Source: Phanerochaete sordida (lineage: Eukaryota > Basidiomycota > Agaricomycetes > Polyporales > Phanerochaetaceae). From it: a stretch of 64,000 nucleotides of DNA. The notes under the pieces are model-generated. The model was not told the DNA's origin. It saw only the letters and a program-made list of their open reading frames with translations, and did not search any database. Location of the stretch: positions 496,001 through 560,000 of the forward strand of contig BPQB01000013.1 of NCBI GenBank assembly GCA_019973155.2, written 5' to 3'. Of this stretch, positions 22,802-31,929 are shown piece by piece (within the stretch, counting starts at the first letter, position 1; the number at the start of each line of letters is the position of its first letter). A program made the position numbers and the translations under genes.

Positions 22802-25168
22802 TTATAGAGCTTCGCGCCTGAAATCACCGCTCTTGCCGCCCGTCTTCTCTATGACAGTAATGTCTCCGATAATCATCTCCCGCCCAGCAACAGCCTTGAG
22901 CATGTCCCACACGGTCAAGAGCCCTACCGACACCGCCGTCAACGCCTCCATCTCTACGCCGGTCTTGCCCTCGCACGTGACAGTGGCGACGCACAGCACG
23001 CTGTATGGCGAGCGCGCGCCGGTCGCGCCGGGCGAACCATCTGCGCCGCGCGCGTGCGCGGACTCGGACGGGGATCGCTCGGGCACAGCATGCTCGCATT
23101 CGGGATGGAGCGTGACGGCGATGTGAGAGAGCTGCAGCGGGTGGCACAGGGGGATGATCTCGTGCGTCCGCTTGCAACCCATGATGGCCGCCAGCTGGGC
23201 GACCGTGAGCACGTCGCCCTTTGCGCGCGCCTTGCGCCGCGCCCGCTCGAGCGCGCCCAGGGCTTCTGGTTCGCGCGCGTCGCCGCCGCGGCTCGTCGGA
23301 GTCGGAGGCTCCGTGATCAGCTCGTAAGCGATCTGGGGCACGTAGATGCGGCCGCTGGCCGTCGCCGACCGCTTTGTAGGCTCCTTCGCTGACACGTCGA
23401 CCATGTGCGCCTTCCCCGCGTCGTCAACGTGAGTCAGCCGCGGCGATTTGGGCGGGACCGCTGATGTTGAGTTGTGGCGACATTGATGGACCGGCAGGGC
23501 AGGGTAATTCGGGTGCTGAGGCGGCGCAAGAAGCAGTGCTTTGCGGTCGAGACGGCTCTGGGGCCGCGTCATCCGGACGCCACGAAGTCCTATCCCCCAA
23601 TGAATAATCAGACTCGTATTAGGCACGGAAAACACGGGGACAAACGTGATCTGTACTCAACCGCCGATTAGGATCATGGGACGGTTTGTCACGGTGTCGA
23701 TGTCCTCCATGCCCGCGTGTTTCTCCCGCTTGCCTTGGACGGCCCGCCCGATCGTCTGCTGCAGCTCCTCGTCCGTTGCGCCTTGCCTCATCTGGTCCCG
23801 CAAGGAGATCTCCTTGGGATCGAACAAGCAGACCTAAGGGTCCCGAGATCAATTCACCGAAGAATACCGGACAGGCACCAGTAAGACTAGCCTTTATCTG
23901 ACCGTCGGCCGTGAGGCGCAAGCGGTTGCAGGTGCCACAGAAGTGATCTGACATGCTGCTGATGAACCCGAAACCGCCTCGGTGACCAGGTATGACATAA
24001 TTGCGGGCGGTGTCATTGAGCTCGTCTGGAGTCTTGGTTACGCCGGGATACTTCTCTTCAATGCGACTGAGTAATTCGGATGATGGCACCATCTTGCCCT
24101 TGTCCCACTTGTTGCCTGGCACGAAATCGAGGTAAGACAGTGACGTTACGGTATTCCGAATTCCCTTACCGGTGAAAGGCATAAACTCAATAAATCGCAC
24201 CGAGATTGCCTTATGTCTGGTCATCTCGACAAAGTCGAGTACTTCGTGGTCGTTCAAACCTTTGATTATCACAGCGTTCAGCTTCACCGAGCGCAACCCG
24301 GATGCCAGAGCTGTCTCTAGGGCCCGAAGCACGGCTTCGTGCCCGGGCCGCCGCGTCATGATTTCAAACTTGAACGGATCCAAGGTGTCGAGGCTAAGAC
24401 GCCGCAATCGTGAGTATAGACTCGGTGATTGACTCAAAGTAAGCTACCTCAGGTTCAAGTGCGTGAGACCATTCTCAACCAGCTCGGGCAACTTGCGGTG
24501 CAGCGCGATGCCGTTTGTCGTGATACCAATGGACTGAAGCCCGTACTGGCGCAGCGCGTTCAGGCGACCTGTGCCGTGATTCGCCGAAGCATTTAGGGTG
24601 GACTGCGTGTGCGGGATGTCGAGCAAGGGTCGAATGCTTACCGACAATCTGGATCAGACCCTTGCGGACGGTGGGCTCCCCGCCTGTCAACCGGATTTTC
24701 GTGACTCCGTTTCGCACAAATAGCGTCGCAAGCCGTACAACCTCCTCGTCCGTGAGGATATGCCCGTTCGGCGAGAGTTCCACCCCCTCGCTCGGCATGC
24801 AATAGAAGCCTGGGAAGCACGACGCGACCCGTGAGCACGCGGAGGCAAGACAAATGTGCGCGCATACAACGAAGGTTACATCTCTCCGTCAGCGAGATGC
24901 GCAGATAGTTGTGTTGGCGGTGGAATGCATCGACCAGGAATGGCGAGACAGCACCCTTCTCAGCATCAATTTGCGCGATCCGGGCCTGCATGTGAGTCGG
25001 GATGAGGCCGTGTTCCCTCCCAGGATGCCGAACCTGCGGGCTCACCCTGGCTCTAAGGTGCTGGTCCAGCGGGACTGGATATGCCTGTTCCGTGACGGCC
25101 GCGGTCTTCAGTCCCCGCGAGAACGCCGTCCGCGCACTCCCAGCCCTGAGTATCATTCCAGGCAACAT
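22802..25168 (-). CDS. cnxABC: MoaA-MoaC molybdenum cofactor synthesis protein
   Basis: MoaA (radical-SAM GTP 3',8-cyclase) and MoaC (cyclic pyranopterin monophosphate synthase) make the first cofactor intermediate in mitochondria. The N-terminus MLPGMILRAGSARTAFSRGL looks like a mitochondrial presequence. Splicing restores the radical-SAM cluster CNLRCFYC and LTGGEPTVRKG. The second Fe-S motif CGTC plus VC, spaced CX2CX13C, needs a GC-AG intron (23834-23891). The MoaA frame ends NRPMILIGG then TGA (23659-23657). A 72-nt intron (23590-23661, GTTGAG...ATAG) can remove that stop and fuse in frame to MoaC, which carries GCKRTHEIIPLCHPL, CEGKTGVEMEALTAVS and KTGGKSG and ends at 22802. Fused length is about 650 residues. 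The symbol follows the fused Aspergillus gene; animal MOCS1 is the other parallel. Confidence 0.9.
23590..23661 (-). other. In-frame intron spanning the MoaA stop codon
   Basis: The intron starts GTTGAG, overlapping the MoaA stop TGA, and ends GGGATAG. Splicing reads ATC GGC G/GA CTT CGT, so Ile-Gly-Gly continues as Leu-Arg into MoaC. Retention gives MoaA ending in free Gly-Gly. Confidence 0.65.
23834..23891 (-). other. GC-AG intron in the MoaA domain
   Basis: The 58-nt intron has donor AAG/GCTAGT and acceptor CTTAG. Splicing gives GQIK-VCLFDPKEISLRD, the family sequence. It supplies the third cysteine of CX2CX13C at exact spacing. The only in-frame GT alternative leaves a 34-nt intron and misplaces the cysteine. 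Confidence 0.85.
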
Positions 25169-25886
25169 CGCCTGCGGCCTGCTGCACGTCTTGCGTGGAC
25201 GTCGTGGTGGTTAAGACGAGAGAAAGGGGCTGACTTAAGGTGGGCATGTGCGATAGGACAGGATGTATTTGATTCGGGACAAGCATGTTCAATTGGGCGT
25301 CTACACTCGTCACCGCCGGGCCGTGATTGGGCAGACGAATGCTCCCGTCCGGAGGTTCAACGTACTCAACATCGACGAACTCACGGCTGTCGTGCTCTTC
25401 GTGCCCAGGTGACCAGTGACAAGATCTATACAAACTCTAGGAATATTTCGTATATCTTCCAGGGAATATATTGGTCCTCTCTGAGCCTCAACCTCACGAA
25501 ACGCCAGCGGTCGTTCGCACGCGGAGCTGATACCTGGGTATCTGAAGGTGGTATAGGGAAGAAGTCAAAGGAACATCTCTGCAGCTTTGTTCTTTGCCGA
25601 GTCGTGCACGCGACGCTTTGCGCCCTTGGATACTGTGCACAAACCAAATGAGCAATCGAGCAGCGTAGCTGTTATCGGTTCGCACGACGCACCCATGTGA
25701 GACCGTCCACGGACGTCTCCAGCTCACTCGCCTTCAGAATGGCCTGATGACCCGAGTCTACCAACGCCACCATTCTTAGCGAAGAGAACTCTCCCGGGCG
25801 CAGGGTGTCTATTATAAGATAGTCCCCTGCGGCGGCATCTAGAAGACGGGGGTGCTTGTCAAGGTAGATCCTTTCCTAGGACAATA
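25169..25886. other. Intergenic region upstream of the MoaA/MoaC gene
   Basis: This 718-bp stretch separates the 3' end of the glycosyltransferase gene from the MoaA/MoaC start; both genes are on the minus strand. No gene, RNA or repeat is supported. Confidence 0.4.
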
Positions 25887-27236
25887 TTACGCACGATTGA
25901 AGCTTTGGAAGAATGTCTCAGCACGATCATCAACGGCATGAGAAGGCGGATGGTGCAGGTATAATTGGGCCGCATCGTCGTTAAGACGCGCCCGATTCCG
26001 CTTTGCCATCTCGAGCATATCGCTCGGGGCCGTGCAGATGTGCTCGAGATCGCCGGGCAGCAACGCTATGTTGGTCTCGAGCAGGCACCGCGCGCCGCGG
26101 CATGCTGCCCGTGCCACTGATGTTTCGGCGGGCTCAGGGTCTCGGGAAACGTATGGCAAATACTGCGCGCCCGAGTCGCGGCGTAGGGCTGTAAGGTACT
26201 CCGTCGCACGCAGCTGCGTAGACGGGTCAACGCTGGCGTTTCGGGGGCGGAGACAAGCCACTTACGATATGCCGGTTGTTCCTGTCCTCGCCCGCCTCGC
26301 CCACGGTGAAGGGCTGTCCGCCGCCGAGCTCGACGCCCTGATCAAACCATATCTCCGGAGGCCGGTTACTCAAGATCGTGTAGTAGTTGTCGGCCATCTT
26401 GAGCTCGGCGTCAGAAGCGTTGAGCGAGCGCATGAGATCCATGAAGTCGGCGGCCTCGGAGCGGTGAAGCATCGCGCCGTGTCCCAGCCAGGCGAACGAG
26501 GTGTGGATCGGGGCGAGGCCTGCAACCCGAATCTCGCGCAGGGTCGACGTCAGGTGCTCGTGCGGAGGCAACAGGTGGATGGTGTGCGGACGCGGGACAT
26601 CATGGATTCTTGCGCGTAAGGCGTGGACAACTTCAGGGACGACGAGGTAGTCATCATCCTTCGCAGTGTCACCGCCGGCGGGAAACCGTAAGGCGAGACA
26701 CCCACCTGAATGAAGCAATATTGCGTTGTGGCCTGTGCACAACCAAGGAATCTGGCCTGAAAATAGACGTTCGCCGAGGAGTTGTGTATTCTGAGCTTCG
26801 ACTGCGGGCAGCCCGTGCCGACAAAGTCCTGAGTAAGACGACGTTACGACTTCCCGCTACATCGCATGGCAAGCATCGGGGGCCGCACGTTGTACGATAT
26901 TGGTGTTGGGCTGTTGTTCCAGATGAAGACCTCCGCGATGAGGCCGTCGAGGGAGGGCGAGCAAAGCGTAGACGCAATCTTCAAGACGTTGGGAAAGCGC
27001 GACCAGTTGAGGACCACCGCGGTAACGTCTGCCTCGGCAGCCACAGGCACGATGTCGCCGAGCAGGCCTACGCGTCGAGAGGGTCTGACAGGTTCAAATG
27101 ACACGTACTGCAGCACCCGGAGACGCAGCCCTCTCAGATTCCCCTCGAGTTCGCCGGAAGCCCACAAGCTTGCTCCCCAAGCAATCAAAGCCGCGACGAG
27201 CCAGACTGCTAGTCGTCTCACGAACTCGGAGTGCAT
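25887..27236 (-). CDS. Putative GT-A-fold glycosyltransferase, type II membrane
   Basis: Spliced exons give about 400 residues. An N-terminal anchor (LAVWLVAALIAWGASLW, residues 9-25) suggests a Golgi type II protein. The catalytic part begins DVTAVVLNWSRFPNVLKIA, continues EVFIWNNSP, then across a GT-AG intron to LRIHNSSANVYFQARF, and across another to TTQYCFIQDDDYLV. The DDD is the likely metal/nucleotide-sugar site, and the WNN...NS...DDD order resembles EXTL/GT64-like GT-A enzymes. The last third (MADNYYTILSNRPPEIWFDQ, ending QSFNRA) looks conserved but is not assigned. The last intron is best closed at CTACGCAG, joining NNRHI to LRATEYL. I chose the ATG at 27236; an in-frame ATG at 27314 is an alternative. 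It is divergent from the NIPSNAP gene, with 282 bp between the starts. The sugar and acceptor are unknown. Confidence 0.75.
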
Positions 27237-27518
27237 TGTTCTTGGCAGAGGAGATGGATGAGGATGAGCGAAGAGGGCGTCGGGCGTCGTCCTCGACGGC
27301 AGGCCCGTGCCCATCAACAAGTGATGGCGGGATAACCATTTTTGCAGCTCTACCCCGCTTACGTCGATAGTGCGGAGCGCTTAAAGGACAACCGTATTCA
27401 CGAGTCTCCCACACGCCAATCCCCCTCCACCGTCGTCGACGACCGCGACAGACCCGTCTCGTCGTTCTTTGTTTCGCGTTTTGCTGCCCTCTTCCCGCCT
27501 ACATCTCGCTCTGAAGCC
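27237..27518. promoter_or_regulatory. Shared divergent promoter region
   Basis: These 282 bp separate the start codons of the minus-strand glycosyltransferase and the plus-strand NIPSNAP gene, so they must contain both promoters. Confidence 0.5.
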
Positions 27519-28779
27519 ATGCTGCCACGTCTCGGCGCGTCTGTGCTCCCTGTTTCCTCCTCGCTGGCGTCGCAAGCGAGGCGTGCCATTTCTGTTCAGG
27601 TCAGCCCGAGTGACGCAGTGGGACGTCTGTGCTAATTATATGCGACTCTCACTCGCACAGTCCATCCTTCATGGCTCGCCCGAGGCCAAGCAGGAGGGAG
27701 ACGTGCAGATCCAGCAGCACTCGAGGCTAGTCGCACGCGGAAAGTATGTCCACGGCTTCGAGGGTACGTAACCCCGTTGAACGTGGTGGCCGGCCCTTGA
27801 CACGTCCTGTGCAGTCCACAAGGTGAAGCCGAGCGAGGTGCAGGACTACAAGAAGGCTGCGTGCGTACCCCGCATGTTCTGTGCGTTGCATGCTGCTGGC
27901 TCACCCGCGGGGCGCGCCTGCACAGAGAGGACTACTATTCCGCTATCAAGGACGATCCGTCGCTACACGTAAAGCTGTCCGGAAGCTGGGAAGTCGTCGT
28001 TGGCGAGCAGGACACCTTCTGTACGTGTGCATGCCGTATATTGCGTCCTCCCGCTCTGATGTGCATGGTGCGTAGTCCACATCCTGGAATATGAGAACTA
28101 CGACGGCTACGACAAGACGGTTGCCAAGATCAGGGCCAACAAGGAAGTGAGTGCAACAAATTTGTGGGGACCCTGCATGACGTTGACGTGCTGGCAGTAC
28201 ACGAAGGCGTACGAGAAGATGATACCGTATTTGAACTCGCGGGAATCCCAGCTGTGCCAGGAGTTTGCAGTCCTCCCGACGGCACCGCCTCACTCGGAGG
28301 GCGGCATCTTCGAGTTGCGCAAGTACCAGCTGAAAGCAGGCACGCTGCTCGAGTGGGAACAAGCTTGGTAAGGGTCCCCAGTGTTAATGAAGCCCCGGCC
28401 GCACTCTGAGCACGATGACACGCCAGGCGCAAGGGTATTGAGGCACGCCGGAAGTTTGTCGCGCCTGTTGGTGCATGGTTCTCGCAGATTGGTCGCCTGC
28501 ACCAGGTTTATCATATGTGGCAGTATCCGTGAGTCTGGAAGGGGGACCCTGCGTCGTTGCTATCGGAAGCTGACTGGCACACAGCAACCTCGCAGCCCGC
28601 AAGGAGACCCGAGAGAAGGCGTGGCAGCTCGAGGGGTGGTCGGAGACAGTCACCAAGGTGTGTGATAAATACATGCATGGAATGGCGCCATCTAACCCGG
28701 GGATGTGCAGACCGCGCACTTCTCGAAGTTTATGGATTCATACATCCTGGAACCGCTGCCGTACTCGCCGCTCAAGTGA
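27519..28779 (+). CDS. NIPSNAP-family mitochondrial protein
   Basis: About nine exons join in frame, each intron GT-AG of 50-80 nt, giving roughly 285 residues. The N-terminus MLPRLGASVLPVSSSLASQA, followed by RRAISVQ, is a mitochondrial targeting sequence. Two NIPSNAP repeats follow: the first runs from VHGFEVHKVKPSEVQDYKK to HILEYENYDGYDKT, the second from GGIFELRKYQLKAGTLLEWE to QIGRLHQVYHMWQYPNLAARK and ends ILEPLPYSPLK. NIPSNAP proteins are dimeric alpha/beta-barrel proteins; the animal ones act in mitochondria and as mitophagy signals, but the fungal role is unclear. The second repeat carries the conserved HMWQYPNLAAR block. Confidence 0.92.
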
Positions 28780-29538
28780 GCGACGGGGACTAGTCGCCCC
28801 TGTGGATTTTGTCATGTTTTTCCGGACTGCTTCGATTCGGAGGATACCCTTCAATATGTACACTAGGCCGCATCTGCTGCGCTGTTGGTCCACATCTGCA
28901 GCGGTATGGACTTGCGATATCACACGGTTGACGTGTCGTGATGATGGGACACACGTTGCCTTCTGTTGGCACACACCTATCGATATGGGCTGCGGGTGCG
29001 CCGCGTCGCTCCGCCGCTTCCATCGAATAGGAGACCGCGGGGAGGGGCTGGGGCTGGCCACGCCTGCGTGCATTACGTGTTGCTTATGTTTTTGCGAGCA
29101 GCAGCGGTCCTGCGGGGACTGCGTGAGACGCGTCTCGTGGCTTGTGTGCGAATGATTGAGCTTGAGGGACCTGGCGCGGGCCGAGGCGGGGCCGCTGGGC
29201 TTATCGCGGGGGGTCTTTGTCGGTGTCGACGTTGAGCAAAGGGCCCACGGGGGCCACAGAGGCGACAGAGGCCACCAGGTGCGACAAAGCACACAAGGGA
29301 GCAGACAGGGACGGTTTGTGTGGCCACGCGGGAGGAGACAAGGCACGGCCAAGCCGGGTAAGAGGTCCAGCCCACGAGACGGGGACCGGCGGCGGATCGG
29401 CAGGGCGGATCTCGTAAAGGAAAACAACAATGGACCTGCACGCCGGCTGGACCCACAGGACAACACCGCTAAATTCTGCCATACGCACCTTTCACCCACA
29501 CACCACCACCCCCTCCCTGATCGCCGCCCTCGCCCGCC
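28780..29538. other. Intergenic region upstream of the forkhead gene
   Basis: This 759-bp stretch shows no coding frame I recognise, and purine-rich GACA/GGGACC segments lie around 29230-29400. It must contain the NIPSNAP terminator and the forkhead promoter. Confidence 0.4.
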
Positions 29539-31198
29539 ATGGCGAGCCTCAACAGCCTCCTCAACCCAGAGAGCAGCCAGGAGCGGGACATGCGGTGCGT
29601 GGATCCCCCCGTCTCTCGCCCCCGCCGCCCGCCCCGAGGCGGCCCCTTTCGCCGCCCGCTGACCTCATTTCCCAGATTGCAGCAGCATGCCCAGCAGCAG
29701 TCCTCCAGCAGTCCCTCGCCCCCGCCCCCGAACACGATGGCCTACGAACGCGCGGCTGCAGAATCAAACTACTATGCCCAGACCGACATTGTCATGCGGC
29801 CCCACGAGCCCCATCCTGACTGCCCCGATACCCTTGCCTGCCTCCCAGATACCAACGGCCGGCCACAACACACCCTCCCCGTCATCCTCCGATGCGCCAT
29901 CCTCGGCAGCCCCAAGAAAAGGCTCACGATAAGAGAGATCTATGCCGCCATGGAGAAGAAATACCCATACTACAAAACTGCAGGACCCGCATGGAAGGTA
30001 TGTGTTCCTGCCCGCCCTTGCGGGGCTTTCTCACGCTCATCCCACACGTTTCCGCGCCGTGCCACAGCAATCGGTGCGGCATCACCTGTCCCTGAACCGC
30101 CTCTTCGAACGTCAACAGCGGCCGGCGACAGATCCTGGCTTTGGTTCGTACTGGACTGTCAACCTCGACGCCCCGCCCGGCACTAAGCGCCCGCGGAAGC
30201 GCGGGCGAACGCAGAAGGAGATCATCATCCAGACCAATCCTGGTCCGATGATTGAGAGGCCCTACATACCCATGATGCCGATAAGGATGGAGCATCACCA
30301 GCCTGCCCCTGCCCCGACGCCACTGATGCCCTCTCCGCCGCCGCAGCGCGTCGTGCCCCCGCCGCTCCCGCCCCCGCCGCGCCGCCAGGACAGCTCGCAC
30401 AGCGCGCACAGTGCCCACGGCGCACACCCCGCGCACCCGCCGCCGCCGCCCCAGGTCGCCTCGTCGTCGTCGACGCGTCTCCGGCCCGTCGATGCGCACT
30501 CGTTCCAGACGTCCGCCGTGCGCAGCAGTCCCTACGACGACGATGACGACGACGAGATGGACTGGGGCCCGGGCGGGCCACAGACTATATCGGACGAGGA
30601 CTACAGCGAGGACGAGCCGATGGTCCACGCTTCCGCCTATTCGCACTACCAGGCCCCGCTCTCGGCGGCCTCCAGCTCGAGCGCAAGCACAAGCTACCAC
30701 CACTCGGCGGCGCACAGCCCCGTCGGCCACTCGCACAGCAGCCATTCGCACGCGTCGCACAGCGGCCACACCATGCATCCGAGCCACACGCCGTACTCGA
30801 GCCACTCGAGCCATCCGAACCACACGCCCGCGCACGCACCCCACCCGCCGGCGCGGCCCGGGCTGCAGGGCGCGTTCTCGTCGTCGTACGACACGCCGCA
30901 CATCGCGCCGCCGCAGGACCCCGCCGTCGCGCGGCTGCGGCAGGAGATCGACGCGATGAAGCGGCACTCGAGCGACCAGGAGGCGCTGACGATCCGGCTG
31001 TCGAACTCGCTCACGCGGGCGGAGACGGACGCGGCGCGCGCGAAGCAGGCGCTGAAGATGGCGGAGAGCCGGCTCGAGGACGAGTCGCGGCGGCGCGTCG
31101 AGGCGGAGCGGGCGGCGGACGAGGAGGCGCGGCTGCGGCGGATGGCGGAGGAGCGCCTGCGGTCGTACCAGACGCGGTACGGGCTCGCCGCGTTGTAG
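29539..31198 (+). CDS. Forkhead-domain transcription factor
   Basis: Three exons (29539-29594, 29676-29997, 30068-31198) give 502 residues. The forkhead domain spans about residues 83-160: LPVILRCAILGSPKKRLTIR, then EIYAAMEKKYPYYKTAGPAW, and recognition helix WKQSVRHHLSLNRLFERQ, split by the second intron right after WK; FGSYWTVN closes the domain. A basic stretch follows (KRPRKRGRTQKE), likely a nuclear signal. The middle is Pro-rich, acidic (YDDDDDDEMDWGPG) and then a His/Ser-rich tract (HSHSSHSHASHSGHTMHPS). The last 90 residues are a charged coiled coil (RLRQEIDAMKRHSS onward). The S-V-R-H-H-L-S-L variant (N to H) differs slightly from the usual SIRHNLSLN. Target genes are unknown; fungal forkheads often act in cell cycle or fruiting. 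Confidence 0.9.
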
Positions 31199-31929
31199 AA
31201 CGTGTGGTGCGCCGGCTTCTCTCTCTCCTTGGCTTTGGGACACTCGCGCTATCTTGGGTTACAACGACGTTCCGAGGGTTCTGGCCCGGCCTCCGTCCGG
31301 GTGGTCCAGGTTTTCTCACCGCGGGCTTCGTGAAGGCACGACATCTACTTCCCTGTCTTGATTTGTACTCTAGCCACGACCTTGCACGAGCCGACGACGC
31401 GTTCTAGTACATGTTTTCCGTCTGCAATGAACTAGGGTTATACAGCACGCCTGGCAGCCGCGTTGCGCGGAAGGGCCGGGAAGATGTCGTGCGATAGATC
31501 TGCGTGCTGGGGCCGGCCCTGCGACGTTATTGTCGAAGGAGGCATGGGGGCGCCGAGGCAGGGGACATGCCGCGGTGCGGCCGTGTCAGGTGGCCCCAGC
31601 ATGGCAGAGGGGGCGGGCAGGAGGAAGGTGCGCCGGGGTGCCGCGGGCGTGTGCGGCGGGGCATGGGGCGGGCACGCGTGTGGCGTGCGTGTGCTGGCGT
31701 GGGCGTGCTTGGGCCAACGTGCGCGGGCACGGTTCGTGTTCGAACAATATGCGCCATATCCGGAAGGCGTTGGTCCAGCCCGCCCAACAGGCACAAACAA
31801 CCCCGGCAGCCCCCGAGACGCCCCGGCCCCGGCGCCCCGGCGTCGCCGCGCGCGCGGGCCCGCCCCCGAAAGAAAATGTCGCCGCCGGCGCCTGTGTGCC
31901 GCCAATTATCCTGCTCGTCCCTGCCCGCC
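31199..31929. other. Intergenic region upstream of UTP13
   Basis: A G-rich 731-bp stretch. Long frames on both strands here and into the next gene result from high GC content. An in-frame ATG at 31876 could extend Utp13 by 18 residues, but the one at 31930 is in better context (CGCCATGG). Confidence 0.4.

Noticed and set aside
22802..23635. MoaC as a separate gene with its own start
   Set aside because: The open frame begins at a non-ATG codon; the first ATG is inside it, and a 72-nt intron links it in frame to MoaA. An independent promoter is not visible, though a bicistronic mRNA remains possible.
29924..31243. 439-codon minus-strand frame opposite the forkhead gene
   Set aside because: Arg/Val-rich low-complexity antisense frame; the forkhead exons on the plus strand are unmistakable.
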